Notes: a model not told the origin generated them from the sequence alone. 64,000 nt of DNA from Hyphomicrobiales bacterium (GCA_013911975.1 JACESF010000002.1:94822-158821); one strand, 5' to 3'; positions 49,031-58,401 are shown, counted from the first letter of the stretch. A program made the numbers and translations.

Positions 49031-49462
49031 ATGGCCCCCAGACGGAACGCCCCCGGTGCCCTGACGGACACCTTCTTCACCGTCACGGAACTCGCCCGCG
49101 ACCTGGACGTGACGGCGCGCACCATCCGCTTCTATGAGGACAAGGGCCTCATCCTGCCCCGCCGGGCGGGAAACATCCGCATCTACACGAAGCGCGACCG
49201 GGCGCGGCTCGTGCTCATCCTGCGCGGCAAGCGGCTTGGCTTCTCGCTGCGCGAGATCAAGGAATATCTCGACCTCTACGACCTCGACCCCTCCCAGAGC
49301 GAGCAGATCCGCCTGCTGCTCCAGAAGGTGCGCGACCGCCTCGCCTTGCTGGAGGACCAGCGCGTGGCGCTGGAGGAATCCATCGGCGAGCTGAAGGAGA
49401 TCGAAAGCCAGACGCTCGCAGTCCTTGAGGGCCACCGCCCCGGCGAGGCCGCTGCCGTCTGA
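49031..49462 (+). CDS. MerR-family regulator of fatty acid degradation (LiuR-like)
   Basis: A 143-residue MerR regulator. The winged HTH is FFTVTELARDLDVTARTIRFYEDKGLI (residues about 15-42), followed by a long dimerisation helix (QSEQIRLLLQKVRDRLALLEDQRVALEE). No metal-binding cysteines are present, so it is not a metal sensor. Its place before a beta-oxidation operon and the shared element before fadL fit the LiuR-type regulators of fatty acid and branched-chain acyl-CoA catabolism. Confidence 0.9.
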   Translation: MAPRRNAPGALTDTFFTVTELARDLDVTARTIRFYEDKGLILPRRAGNIRIYTKRDRARLVLILRGKRLGFSLREIKEYLDLYDLDPSQSEQIRLLLQKVRDRLALLEDQRVALEESIGELKEIESQTLAVLEGHRPGEAAAV

Positions 49463-49565
49463 GGATCATCGGGGCGTCGTGAAGCACGCCCAAAGTCACA
49501 CCGAACCGTCATCGGACCCCCAACAGGGCGCGAAGCCCGGGACCAGCACACAGGCAGGAGAGCCC

Positions 49566-50702
49566 ATGCAGAACGTGGTCATCGCGGGATATGCCCGCTC
49601 CCCCTTCACGCCCGCCAAGCGCGGCGAGCTGGCCCGGGTCCGCCCCGATGACCTCGCCGCCCAGGTGGTGCGCGACCTCATCCTCCGCACCGGCGTGAAG
49701 GCCGAGGACATCGAGGACCTGATCGTCGGCTGCGCCTTCCCGGAGGCCGAGCAGGGCTTCAACGTGGCGCGCCTCATCGGCATGATCGCGGACCTCCCCC
49801 AGTCGGTGGCGGGCGTGACCGTGAACCGCTTCTGCGGCTCCTCCATGCAGGCCGTGCATATGGCCGCCGGCCAGATCCAGCTCGGCGCGGGCGAGGTCTT
49901 CGTCTGCGCGGGCGTGGAGAGCATGAGCCGCGTGCCCATGACGGGCTTCAACCCCATGCCCAATTCCGCCCTCTACGCCAGGAACCCGGCCTCCTACATG
50001 GGCATGGGCGAGACGGCGGAGAATGTCGCCAACAAGTGGCAGATCACCCGCGAGGACCAGGATGCCTTCGCCCTCGCCAGCCAGCGCAAGGCGGCCCAGG
50101 CGCAGGCCGAGGGGCGGCTCGACGCTGAGATCGTCGCCATCACGGCCAACGGCAAGAGCGTGACCAAGGACGGCTGCATCCGCGCCGAGACCACGGCCGC
50201 CGACCTTGCGGGCCTCAAGCCCTCCTTCGACCAGAACGGCTCCGTCACCGCCGGCACCGCCTCCCCCCTCACGGATGGCGCCGCCGCCGTGCTGGTCTGC
50301 ACCGAGGCGTATGCGGAGAAGAACGGCCTTGAGCCCCTCGCCCGCCTGCGCGGCGTGGCGGTGGCGGGCTGCGCGCCCGAGATCATGGGCATCGGCCCCG
50401 TGGCTGCCACCCGCAAGGCGCTTGCCCGTTCGGACATCAAGATCGGCGACATCAGCGTGGTGGAGCTGAACGAGGCGTTCGCCTCCCAGGCCCTCGCCTG
50501 CCAGCGTGAACTGGGCATCGCGGACGACACGCTGAACCTCGACGGCGGCGCCATCGCGCTCGGCCATCCGCTGGGCGCCACCGGCGCGCGCATCGTCGGC
50601 AAGGCGGCCGCGCTGCTGAAGCGCCTGGGCGGGCGCTATGCGCTGGCCACCCAGTGCATCGGCGGCGGCCAGGGCATTGCCACCGTTCTTGAGCGCGTGT
50701 GA
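49566..50702 (+). CDS. fadA: Acetyl-CoA acyltransferase (thiolase)
   Basis: The last enzyme of the beta-oxidation cycle, cleaving 3-ketoacyl-CoA. It has 378 residues from ATG 49566 (MQNVVIAGYARSPF). The nucleophile cysteine is in NRFCGSSMQAVH near residue 92. The C-terminal catalytic motifs are GHPLGATGARIVG and TQCIGGGQGIA. GGAGAG precedes the ATG. The HAD/hydratase gene begins 8 bases after the stop. Confidence 0.94.
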   Translation: MQNVVIAGYARSPFTPAKRGELARVRPDDLAAQVVRDLILRTGVKAEDIEDLIVGCAFPEAEQGFNVARLIGMIADLPQSVAGVTVNRFCGSSMQAVHMAAGQIQLGAGEVFVCAGVESMSRVPMTGFNPMPNSALYARNPASYMGMGETAENVANKWQITREDQDAFALASQRKAAQAQAEGRLDAEIVAITANGKSVTKDGCIRAETTAADLAGLKPSFDQNGSVTAGTASPLTDGAAAVLVCTEAYAEKNGLEPLARLRGVAVAGCAPEIMGIGPVAATRKALARSDIKIGDISVVELNEAFASQALACQRELGIADDTLNLDGGAIALGHPLGATGARIVGKAAALLKRLGGRYALATQCIGGGQGIATVLERV

Positions 50703-50710
50703 GGCCGGCC

Positions 50711-53029
50711 ATGAGCGAAATTCGCAAGGTCGCCGTCATCGGCGCCGGCGTCATGGGCGCCGGCATCGCGGCCCATGTGGCCAATGCGGGCGCCGAGGCG
50801 CTGCTGCTGGACATCGTGCCGGAAGGCGCAACGGACCGCAGCGCCATCGCCAAGGGCGCCATCGAGAAGCTGCTGAAGGCGGAACCCGCCGCCTTCATGT
50901 CCAAGGCCAATGCCAAGCGCGTCATTCCCGGCAATATCGAGGATGACCTCCACAAGCTGGCCGAATGCGACTGGATCATCGAGGCGGTGGTCGAGCGGCT
51001 CGACATCAAGCAGGCGCTCTACGCGAAGATCGACGCGGCGCGCCGCCCCGGCACGCCGGTCTCGTCCAACACCTCCACCATTCCGCTCGCGGACCTCACC
51101 AAGGGCCTGCCGGACGGCTTCCGCCGCGACTTCCTGATCACCCATTTCTTCAATCCGCCGCGCTACATGCGCCTGCTGGAAGTGGTGACGGGGCCGGAAA
51201 CCGATCCGCAGACCGCCGCCCGCGTCTCCCGCTTCTCGGACGTGTCGCTGGGCAAGACCGTGGTGGCCTGCAAGGACACGCCCGGCTTCATCGCCAACCG
51301 CCTCGGCACCTACTGGCTCCAGGCGGCGGTGCTCGGGGCCATCGACCTCGGCCTCACCGTGGAAGAGGCGGACGTGGTCATGGGCCGCCCCTTCGGCTTT
51401 CCCAAGACCGGCGTGTTCGGCCTCCTGGACCTCGTGGGCCTCGACCTGATGCCCCACGTCCAGGGCAGCCTGAAGCGGGCCCTGCCCGCCACGGACCCCT
51501 TCCACGCGCTGCTGCGCGACGTGCCGCTCATCGAGACCATGATCGGCAGCGGCCTCATCGGCCGGAAGGGCAAAGGCGGCTTCTACCGCCTGAACCGTGA
51601 CGGCGGCGGCAAGGTGAAGGAGGCCATCGACCTCGCCTCCGGCGCCTATCGCAAGGAAGAGAAGGCGGCCCTGCCCGAGGGCGCGGAGAAGCACCTGGCG
51701 GCCCTGCTCGCCCACGACAGCGCCATGGGCCGCTATGCCCGGGCCGTCATGGGCGGCACGCTCGCTTATGCCGCGCGGCTGGTGCCCGAGGCTGCGAACG
51801 ACATCGTCGCCATCGATGAGGCCATGCGCCTCGGCTACAATTGGAAATGGGGTCCGTTCGAACTGATCGACCGGATCGGCGCCTCGGCCCTCATCGCCCA
51901 GTTGAAGGCGGACGGCGCGGACGTGCCGGCCCTGCTGGCGGCGGCGGAGGGCAGGACCTTCTACCGCGTGGAAGGCGGCAAGCGGCAGTATCTCGGCACG
52001 GACGGCGCCTATCACGACATCGTCCGGCCCGAGGGGGTTTTGCTGCTGGAGGACATCAAGCTCTCCAGCCAGCCCGTGGCGAAGAACGGTTCCGCCGCCC
52101 TGTGGGACATCGGCGACGGCGTGCTGTGCCTGGAATTCACCAGCAAGGGCAATTCGCTGGACGAGGGCATCATCACCCTGCTCACCCGCGCCACCAAGCT
52201 GGTGAAGGAGAAGTACAAGGCCCTCGTCATCTATAATGAGGGGCAGAACTTCTCCGTGGGCGCCAATCTCGGCCTCGCCCTGTTCGCCTGCAACATCGCG
52301 GCATTCGGCGAGGTGGAGAAGCTGGTGGCGACCGGCCAGAAGGCCTACCAGGATCTGAAATACGCCCCCTTCCCCACCGTGGCCGCGCCTGCGGGCATGG
52401 CGCTGGGCGGCGGGTGCGAACTGCTGCTGCATTCCAGCGCCGTGCAGGCGCACGCGGAAAGCTATATCGGCCTCGTGGAATGCGGCGTCGGCCTCATTCC
52501 CGGCTGGGGCGGCTGCAAGGAGATGCTGACCCGCTGGCAGACCGAGCCCACCTTGCCCAAGGGGCCCATGCCCGCCCCTTCCAAGGTGTTCGAGACCGTC
52601 TCCGTCGCCACCGTGTCCAAGTCGGCGGCGGAAGCGAAGGAACTGCTGTTCCTGCGCAAGACCGACGGCATCACCATGAACCGCGACCGCCTGCTGGCGG
52701 ACGCCAAGGCCCGCGCCCTCGCGCTCGTGGACGGCTACCAGCCGCCCAAGGCGCAGGACCTCACCTTGCCCGGCCCCTCCGGCAAGACCGCCATGGTCAT
52801 GGCGGCGGACGGCTTCCACCGCCGGGGCATCGCCACCAAGCACGATCTCGTGGTGGCCGACGCGCTCGCCACCGTGCTTACGGGCGGCGGGGCGGACCAT
52901 ATCGAGCCGGTGAGCGAGGCGCAGGTGCTGGAGCTGGAACTTGCCGCCTTCATGCGCCTCATCCGGACCAACGCGACGCTCGCCCGCATCGAGCACACGC
53001 TGGAGACAGGTCGGCCGTTGCGCAACTGA
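50711..53029 (+). CDS. fadB: 3-hydroxyacyl-CoA dehydrogenase/enoyl-CoA hydratase fusion (FadB/FadN-like)
   Basis: A bifunctional enzyme of 772 residues for the hydration and NAD-dependent oxidation steps of beta-oxidation. The dehydrogenase domain comes first (VAVIGAGVMGAGIAAHVANAG, then NTSTIPLADL and HFFNPPRYMRLLEVV). The hydratase domain is C-terminal (MALGGGCELLLHSSAVQAHAESYIGLVE with catalytic Glu). This order matches FadN of Bacillus rather than E. coli FadB. ATG 50711 (MSEIRK) follows fadA. Confidence 0.94.
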   Translation: MSEIRKVAVIGAGVMGAGIAAHVANAGAEALLLDIVPEGATDRSAIAKGAIEKLLKAEPAAFMSKANAKRVIPGNIEDDLHKLAECDWIIEAVVERLDIKQALYAKIDAARRPGTPVSSNTSTIPLADLTKGLPDGFRRDFLITHFFNPPRYMRLLEVVTGPETDPQTAARVSRFSDVSLGKTVVACKDTPGFIANRLGTYWLQAAVLGAIDLGLTVEEADVVMGRPFGFPKTGVFGLLDLVGLDLMPHVQGSLKRALPATDPFHALLRDVPLIETMIGSGLIGRKGKGGFYRLNRDGGGKVKEAIDLASGAYRKEEKAALPEGAEKHLAALLAHDSAMGRYARAVMGGTLAYAARLVPEAANDIVAIDEAMRLGYNWKWGPFELIDRIGASALIAQLKADGADVPALLAAAEGRTFYRVEGGKRQYLGTDGAYHDIVRPEGVLLLEDIKLSSQPVAKNGSAALWDIGDGVLCLEFTSKGNSLDEGIITLLTRATKLVKEKYKALVIYNEGQNFSVGANLGLALFACNIAAFGEVEKLVATGQKAYQDLKYAPFPTVAAPAGMALGGGCELLLHSSAVQAHAESYIGLVECGVGLIPGWGGCKEMLTRWQTEPTLPKGPMPAPSKVFETVSVATVSKSAAEAKELLFLRKTDGITMNRDRLLADAKARALALVDGYQPPKAQDLTLPGPSGKTAMVMAADGFHRRGIATKHDLVVADALATVLTGGGADHIEPVSEAQVLELELAAFMRLIRTNATLARIEHTLETGRPLRN

Positions 53030-53080
53030 GGCAATCCCTTCCCCGCGAGGGGACGTGGGAATGTCGAAGCACAGGCCAAA

Positions 53081-53171
53081 GGGTCGTCATGCCCGGACTT
53101 GATCCGGGCATGACGACCCTGCGCCGGCCCACCCGGCCGAACCCCGTGGATGGCCGGGACAAGCCCGGCCA
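53081..53171. repeat. Two REP-like palindromes between fadB and the acyl-CoA dehydrogenase gene
   Basis: A perfect 17-bp arm inverted repeat, GGGTCGTCATGCCCGGA with a 5-base loop (53081-53119), is followed by TGGCCGGG-ACAAG-CCCGGCCA (53151-53171). Such CATGCCCGGA.../GGCCGGGACAAGCCCGGCC elements are dispersed in many rhizobial genomes (recall). They may act as mRNA stabilisers or attenuators within the fad operon. Confidence 0.8.
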
Positions 53172-53295
53172 TGACGGCGGTCACGGTCGCGCCGGGGCGA
53201 TGAGACGACGGATCTCTCCCACCGTCCGGGAGAGCAAACGAACCGAAGATCACATGCCTCCGCGCGAGGCGGACAAGAATACGGGAGACATCGCC

Positions 53296-55086
53296 ATGCA
53301 GGTCTATCAGCCCCCGCTTCGCGACATGCGGTTCGTGCTGCACGAATTGCACGGCTCGGAGGCGCTGAAGGAGATGAAGGGCCTCGAGGAGGTCACGCCC
53401 GACCTCATCGACGCCGTGCTGGAGGAGGCGGGCAAGCTCGTTACCGAGGTGCTGGCGCCCCTCAACCAGTCCGCCGACCTTGAAGGCTGCACCTATGAGA
53501 ATGGCGTGGTGCGCACGCCCAAGGGCTTCAAGGAAGCCTACCGCACCTATGTGGACGGCGGCTGGAACGGCATCGCCTGCGACCCCGAATGGGGCGGCCA
53601 GGGCCTGCCGGCGAGCGTGACCAAGTTCATCGAAGAGATGATGTGCTCGGCCAACCTCGCCTTCGGCCTCTATCCCGGCCTCACCCACGGCGCCTATGTG
53701 GCGCTCTCGCACCATGCGTCGCAGGAATTGAAGGAACGCTTCCTTCCCAAGATGGTGTCGGGGGAATGGTCCGGCACCATGTGCCTCACCGAGCCCCATT
53801 GCGGCACCGATCTCGGCCTGCTGCGCACCAAGGCCGAGCCCCAGGGCGACGGCTCCTATTCCCTCACCGGCTCGAAGATCTTCATCTCCGCCGGCGAGCA
53901 GGACCTGACGGACAACATCATCCACCTGGTGCTCGCGCGCCTCCCCGACGCGCCCAAGGGCATCAAGGGCATCAGCCTGTTCCTGGTGCCCAAGTTCCTG
54001 CCCAAGGAGGACGGCACGCCCGGCATGCGCAACGGCGTGCTGTGCACGGGCATCGAGCACAAGATGGGCATCCATGGCTCGGCCACCTGCCAGATGTCGT
54101 TCGACGGCGCCAAGGGGTGGCTTGTGGGCGAGCCCCACAAGGGCATGCGCGCCATGTTCTCCATGATGAATTCCGAGCGCCTCTCCGTGGGCACGCAGGG
54201 CCTGGGCGTGGGCGAGGCGGCCTATCAGAGCGCGGTGGCCTACGCGAAGGAACGCCTCCAGGGCCGCTCCCTCTCCGGCACCAAGCATCCCGACAAGCCG
54301 GCGGACCCCATCATCGTCCACCCGGACGTGCGGCGCACGCTCATGACCATGCGCGCCTATAACGAGGGCTGCCGGGCGCTGGCCGGCTGGGTGGCGCGCA
54401 ACCTCGACCTCATGGAGCGCGCCAACGATCCCGAGGAGCGCCAGCGGGCGGAGGACTTCACCGCCCTCATGACCCCCATCGTGAAAGCGCTGTTCACCGA
54501 CCTCGGCTTCGAGAACGCCTCGCTGGGCATGCAGGTCTATGGCGGGCACGGCTATGTGCGCGACCACGGCATGGAGCAATATGTGCGCGATGCGCGCATC
54601 GCCATGATCTATGAGGGCACCAACGGCGTGCAGGCCCTCGACCTCGTGGGCCGCAAGATGCCCGCCCATGCGGGGCGCTATCTGCGCAGCTTCTTCCACC
54701 CGGTGCTGGAATTCATCGACGCGAACCTGGACGACGACACCATCGGCCCGCTCATGGGGCCGCTGGGCAAGGCGTTCGGCGCGCTCCAGCTCGCCACCGG
54801 CTTCATCGCCGAGAAGGGCATGAAGGACCCGGAGGAAGCGGGCGCGGCGGCCACCCAGTATCTGCGCCTGTTCGGCCTCGTGGCGCTGGGCTACATGTGG
54901 GCGCGCATGGCGAAGGTGGCGGCGGAAAAGCGTCAGGAGCCGGGTGCGGACACGGCCTTCTACGACGCCAAGATCACCACGGCGCGCTTCTTCTTCGATC
55001 GCCTCCTGCCCGACGTGGCGGCCCTGTGGGGCTCCATCAAGTCGGGCAAGTCCAGCCTCATGGCGCTGGACGAGGCGCTGTTCTGA
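53296..55086 (+). CDS. Acyl-CoA dehydrogenase, DmdC/FadE-like long form
   Basis: A flavoenzyme of 596 residues for the first oxidation step of beta-oxidation. It has a short N-terminal extension (VYQPPLRDMRFVL), then a standard ACAD core (MCLTEPHCGTDLGLLRTKA flavin-contact region, QVYGGHGYVRDHGMEQYVRDARI, catalytic Glu in YEGTNGVQALD), then a C-terminal extra domain as in DmdC (3-methylmercaptopropionyl-CoA dehydrogenase) and long-chain forms. Here the fad context favours fatty acyl-CoA. ATG 53296 is chosen; an upstream in-frame ATG at 53254 is possible. Confidence 0.92.
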   Translation: MQVYQPPLRDMRFVLHELHGSEALKEMKGLEEVTPDLIDAVLEEAGKLVTEVLAPLNQSADLEGCTYENGVVRTPKGFKEAYRTYVDGGWNGIACDPEWGGQGLPASVTKFIEEMMCSANLAFGLYPGLTHGAYVALSHHASQELKERFLPKMVSGEWSGTMCLTEPHCGTDLGLLRTKAEPQGDGSYSLTGSKIFISAGEQDLTDNIIHLVLARLPDAPKGIKGISLFLVPKFLPKEDGTPGMRNGVLCTGIEHKMGIHGSATCQMSFDGAKGWLVGEPHKGMRAMFSMMNSERLSVGTQGLGVGEAAYQSAVAYAKERLQGRSLSGTKHPDKPADPIIVHPDVRRTLMTMRAYNEGCRALAGWVARNLDLMERANDPEERQRAEDFTALMTPIVKALFTDLGFENASLGMQVYGGHGYVRDHGMEQYVRDARIAMIYEGTNGVQALDLVGRKMPAHAGRYLRSFFHPVLEFIDANLDDDTIGPLMGPLGKAFGALQLATGFIAEKGMKDPEEAGAAATQYLRLFGLVALGYMWARMAKVAAEKRQEPGADTAFYDAKITTARFFFDRLLPDVAALWGSIKSGKSSLMALDEALF

Positions 55087-55120
55087 CCCCGACCCAAAAA
55101 GCGAAAGCGAAAGCGGAAAC

Positions 55121-55429
55121 ATGGCCGAGACCTCTGCCCTCATCGACCTCATGCGCGAGCGCGCGGACGCCCTGTCGGGCCTCGGCCACCGCGTGCGCTT
55201 CGACCTCACGGATTCCGGCACGGCGATCCTCCTGGACGCCACCGGCGGCGGTGCCGACATCACGGAGGAAAAGGGCGATGCGGAAGCCGTGCTGAAGCTC
55301 TCCTCGGACACGCTGGAGAAGCTCATCACCGGGCGCATCGGCCCCATGCTCGCCTTCTCCACCGGCCGCCTGCGGGTGGAAGGCTCCCAGGGCGTGGCGC
55401 TGAAGCTGGCGGGCCTGCTGGACGGCTAG
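55121..55429 (+). CDS. Small SCP2-like sterol/lipid-binding protein
   Basis: A 102-residue protein resembling an SCP2 domain. The strands RVRFDLTDSGTAILLDATGG, EAVLKLSSDTLEKLITGRIGPMLAFSTGRLRVEGSQGVALKL and the GxLxxxGD-like ending fit acyl-CoA or lipid binding. It may shuttle acyl-CoA for the enzymes encoded just upstream. ATG 55121 (MAETSALI) has AAAGCGGAAA before it. Last gene of the fad operon. Confidence 0.82.
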   Translation: MAETSALIDLMRERADALSGLGHRVRFDLTDSGTAILLDATGGGADITEEKGDAEAVLKLSSDTLEKLITGRIGPMLAFSTGRLRVEGSQGVALKLAGLLDG

Positions 55430-55800
55430 GGCGGATCTCGCTCGCCGCGCGACCACGCGCCGGCGAATGGCATCGGAATGGCCGGACCGCGCGTCCGGCC
55501 ATTCGCGTTCTTGGATACGCAAATCGCCCTGGCGACGCTTCCGATGGGGCAGGATTGAGCGTTTACAATCTAGGCGCATCGCCCGATTACTTCGCGCGTT
55601 CGAATATTTCCCGCGCCGACACGGGCCACGCTCAAGTCATCAGGTAGAGCGCTCTCGCCGGGCATTATAAGGCTTGCTTCGTGTCCGAAATTTAATGCCT
55701 TTGAATTGGTTCAAACAGGCCGCCCGGGCTGGAAATGGCAACGGGCGGTGGTATGGTCTGGCCGCGGTGAGGAACGAAACCCCCGCCCGGAGAAAGAGCC
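55430..55800. other. Non-coding region after the fad operon
   Basis: A 371-base gap. It has a strong hairpin at 55476-55504 and, from about 55660, AT-richer DNA with TTTGAA-TTGG-TTCAAA that probably contains the promoter of the next gene. No supported ORF. Confidence 0.65.
55476..55504 (+). terminator. Hairpin downstream of the fad operon
   Basis: The 12-bp stem GAATGGCCGGAC/GTCCGGCCATTC with a 5-base loop is followed by GCGTTCTT, so the T-tract is weak. It lies 46 bases after the SCP2 gene and probably ends or protects the fad transcript. Confidence 0.5.
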
Positions 55801-56346
55801 ATGAAATCCTTTATCTATGGCGCGCTGATCGCCCTGGTGGGCGCCGTCGGCATCGCGAACGCGCAGGCGCCCGCGATCCCCGCGGGTGCGGAACCCATGA
55901 AGCCGGCGAACTGGCTGTTCGTGCAGGTGGCTGATTCCGTGACGGTCGACGACAAGACCATCACGCTGAAGGGCGTTGCGCCCCAGACCCTCATGTTCAC
56001 GGACCGTCCCGAGCGGATGACCGGCGATGCGCCGACCCCCGCCTTCGTGAAGTTCTGGGACAGCGGCAAGAGCGACTTCCAGAAGGATCCGCCCAACGCC
56101 ACCCTCGCGGTGACCGTGGACGGCAAGCCGGTGACCGCCGTCGTCGAGCTGACCAACCCGGTCATCAACGGCGACACGCTGACCTACAATTACAAGACCC
56201 TGAGCCCCGACGCGCCGAAGAGCGGCACCAATGCCAGCCTCTTCATCGACTGGTGGTACGGCCCCGGCTGGGGTCCCCACTACTGGGGCGGCGGCTATTG
56301 CTGGCGCGGCCCGTATGGCGGCCTGCACTGCCGTCCGGGCTGGTGA
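55801..56346 (+). CDS. Uncharacterised exported protein with Gly/Trp-rich C-terminus
   Basis: A 181-residue protein with a clear signal peptide (MKSFIYGALIALVGAVGIANA). The central domain (NWLFVQVADSVTVDDKTITLKGVAPQTLMFTDRPERMTG) is beta-rich. The C-terminus is an aromatic/glycine tail (WWYGPGWGPHYWGGGYCW). I do not recognise a named family. It is likely periplasmic or outer-membrane associated. It stands alone with a strong terminator after it. Confidence 0.85.
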   Translation: MKSFIYGALIALVGAVGIANAQAPAIPAGAEPMKPANWLFVQVADSVTVDDKTITLKGVAPQTLMFTDRPERMTGDAPTPAFVKFWDSGKSDFQKDPPNATLAVTVDGKPVTAVVELTNPVINGDTLTYNYKTLSPDAPKSGTNASLFIDWWYGPGWGPHYWGGGYCWRGPYGGLHCRPGW

Positions 56347-56367
56347 TCGGCCCACAGGTTGAGAAAG

Positions 56368-56400
56368 AACCCCGCCCGGGCGACCGGGCGGGGTTTTTCT
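56368..56400. terminator. Intrinsic terminator, possibly bidirectional
   Basis: The stem CCCCGCCCGG/CCGGGCGGGG with a GCGA loop is followed on the plus strand by TTTTTCTTT, ending the exported-protein gene. On the minus strand it is followed by TTCTTTCT, 13 bases past the thiL stop, so it may also end the rib-nusB-thiL transcript. Confidence 0.88.
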
Positions 56401-56412
56401 TTGCCCGCGCGG

Positions 56413-57408
56413 TCAGAAATGGCTGTAGCTGCCCGGCCCCAGGTCCACCAGCACGCCGTCGGCGTCCATCACATGCAGGCCCGGCTCCGCGCGGGTCTCG
56501 CCGATGACGGTGAGCGCGATGCCGAGCGCCGCCGCCTCGGCGATGAAGTCCGCCGCGCGCGCCAGGGGGGCGGTGCAGGCGATCTCGTAATCGTCGCCGC
56601 CGGTCAGCGCCGCCCGGAACAGGTCGGGCTCCGCCTCCCCCGCCGCGCGCGCCGCGCTAGAGAGGGGCACGGCGCCGGTGTGCAGGATGCCGCCGCAGCC
56701 GGACGCGGCGAGCATCTTGGCGATGTCCCCCACCAGCCCGTCCGACACATCCATGGCCGCCCGGGCATAGGCACGCAGCAGCGGCGCGAGCGCGAGGCGC
56801 GGCTCGGGCACGAGGTATCGCCGCGCCAGGTGCGCCCGCTGGGCGGCGACGAGGGGCGCGAAGCCCGGCCGCTCGGGATCGAGGCGCAGCAGACGCCCCA
56901 GCGCCCCGTCGCCGATGGTGCCGGACACCAGGATCGCCTCCCCCGGCCGCGCCCCGGTGCGCGGCACGAAATGTCCCGTGGGTACCCCGCCGAAGGCGGT
57001 GAGCGAGATCATCAGTGGCCCCGGCGTGCGCACCGTGTCACCGCCCAGCAGCGGGCATCCCGCCTCGCTCAGGGCCTCGCCGAGGCCGATGGCGAAGGCC
57101 TCCATCCAGGTCTCGCCCAGGTCCGCCGGAAGGGCGAGCGCCAGCAGCGCGCCCAGCGGCGCGGCGCCCTTGGCCGCGAGATCGGAGAGGTTCACGCCCA
57201 GCGCCTTGCGCGCGATGGTTTCGGGCGGATCGTCGGGAAAGAAATGCACGCCGGCCACGAGCGCGTCCTTGGTCAGGACGAGCTGCATGCCCGCGGGCGG
57301 GGTCAGCAGCGCGGCGTCGTCCATGAGGCCGAGGGCGCCGGGATCGGTGGCGAGCGGGCGCAGGAAGCGGGCGATGAACGCATCCTCGCCCGAGCGCCCG
57401 CCCTCCAT
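56413..57408 (-). CDS. thiL: Thiamine-monophosphate kinase
   Basis: This enzyme phosphorylates TMP to thiamine pyrophosphate. It has 331 residues from the ATG at 57408 (MEGGRSGEDAFIARFL). Motifs DDAALL, GVHFFPDDPPETIARKALGVNLSDLAAKGA (metal and substrate binding) and LLGGDTVR are characteristic of ThiL. One base separates it from nusB. It is the last gene of the glyA-nrdR-rib-nusB-thiL run. Confidence 0.95.
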   Translation of the reverse strand: MEGGRSGEDAFIARFLRPLATDPGALGLMDDAALLTPPAGMQLVLTKDALVAGVHFFPDDPPETIARKALGVNLSDLAAKGAAPLGALLALALPADLGETWMEAFAIGLGEALSEAGCPLLGGDTVRTPGPLMISLTAFGGVPTGHFVPRTGARPGEAILVSGTIGDGALGRLLRLDPERPGFAPLVAAQRAHLARRYLVPEPRLALAPLLRAYARAAMDVSDGLVGDIAKMLAASGCGGILHTGAVPLSSAARAAGEAEPDLFRAALTGGDDYEIACTAPLARAADFIAEAAALGIALTVIGETRAEPGLHVMDADGVLVDLGPGSYSHF

Positions 57409-57409
57409 G

Positions 57410-57919
57410 TCAGGCGGCTCCCGGCCGGGCGAACTCGGGCGCCCGCAGATCGCGGGCCAGGGCATCGAGCACGGCGTTCACCATGCCGGTCTCGTCCTTG
57501 TCCAGGAAGGCGCCGGCCACGTTCACATATTCGGCGATGACCACGCGGGCGGGCACGTCGGGGCGCCCCAGCAGCTCATAGGCGCCCGCCCGCAGGCACG
57601 CGCGCAGCACGGCCTCCACGCGGCGCAGCGGCCAGCCCTCGGAGAGGGCCTTGTCCACCATGGGGTCGATCTGCCGCTGCTCGCGCAGCACGCCTTCCAC
57701 CACGTCGCGGAACAGGCGCCGGTCGGCCTCGGGATATTGCAGGCCCTCCACCTCCTGCCCGAGCCAGAAGGCCTCGAACTGGGCGAAGGTCTCCGGCAGC
57801 GGGGTGGCTGCCACGTCCATCTGGTAGAGCGCCTGCACGGCCGCGAGGCGCGCCGCGCTCTTCTTCATGGGCTTGGGAATGTCCACCTTGGGGACATCGG
57901 ATTTCGGAACGTCGCTCAT
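57410..57919 (-). CDS. nusB: Transcription antitermination factor NusB
   Basis: An all-helical RNA-binding protein that, with NusE, acts at boxA in rRNA antitermination. It has 169 residues including an N-terminal [12 protein letters not shown] extension. The core [14 protein letters not shown] and the C-terminal [28 protein letters not shown] are NusB signatures. Its start overlaps the ribH stop by 4 bases. Confidence 0.95.
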   Translation of the reverse strand: MSDVPKSDVPKVDIPKPMKKSAARLAAVQALYQMDVAATPLPETFAQFEAFWLGQEVEGLQYPEADRRLFRDVVEGVLREQRQIDPMVDKALSEGWPLRRVEAVLRACLRAGAYELLGRPDVPARVVIAEYVNVAGAFLDKDETGMVNAVLDALARDLRAPEFARPGAA

Positions 57920-58401
57920 GCCGCCACCCGCCGCTTGAGGCGCAGCAGCGAGAGCGCCGCACGGGCGGCACCGCCGCCCTTGTCGCCCTCGGTCACGCGG
58001 GCGCGCTCCCAGGCCTGGGCCTCGGTGTCCACGGTGAGGATGCCGTTGCCGAGCGGCAGGCCGAGGCCAAGGCCGAGATCCATCAGCGCGCGGGCGGATT
58101 CACCCGCCACGATCTCGAAATGATAGGTCTCGCCCCGGATCACGCAGCCGAGCGCCACGACGGCCTCGAAAGGCCGCCCTTCCAGCTCGGCGCCTTCCAG
58201 CGCGATTTCCGCCGCGATGGGCACTTCCAGGGCGCCGGGCACCGTCACCACCTCGACGTCCGCACCGGCCGCCTCAAGCGCGGCGCGCGCGCCCGCGAGC
58301 AGCTCGTCCGCAAGCGCCTCGTAATAGCGTCCCTCGACGATGAGCACGCGCGCGCCCGGAACGGGCTCGGCCTGCGCATGCTCGCGGCTGGTGGTCACCA
58401 T
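57916..58401 (-). CDS. ribH: 6,7-dimethyl-8-ribityllumazine synthase
   Basis: This enzyme condenses the ribitylamino-pyrimidine with dihydroxybutanone phosphate, the step before riboflavin. It has 161 residues from ATG 58401. Substrate motifs are TVPGALEVP and [17 protein letters not shown], the latter with the catalytic His. It lies 29 bases downstream of ribE. Confidence 0.96.
   Translation of the reverse strand: MVTTSREHAQAEPVPGARVLIVEGRYYEALADELLAGARAALEAAGADVEVVTVPGALEVPIAAEIALEGAELEGRPFEAVVALGCVIRGETYHFEIVAGESARALMDLGLGLGLPLGNGILTVDTEAQAWERARVTEGDKGGGAARAALSLLRLKRRVAA

Noticed and set aside
53081-53171. Possible CRISPR-like repeats
   Set aside because: Only two unlike palindromes, with no regular spacers; they fit REP-like elements instead.
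52414-53295. N-terminal extension of the acyl-CoA dehydrogenase ORF (294 aa)
   Set aside because: This part overlaps fadB in another frame and runs through the REP-like palindromes; the family N-terminus begins at 53296.
55441-55680. Short ORFs of 60-70 aa between the fad operon and the exported-protein gene
   Set aside because: They run through a terminator-like hairpin and lack ribosome sites.
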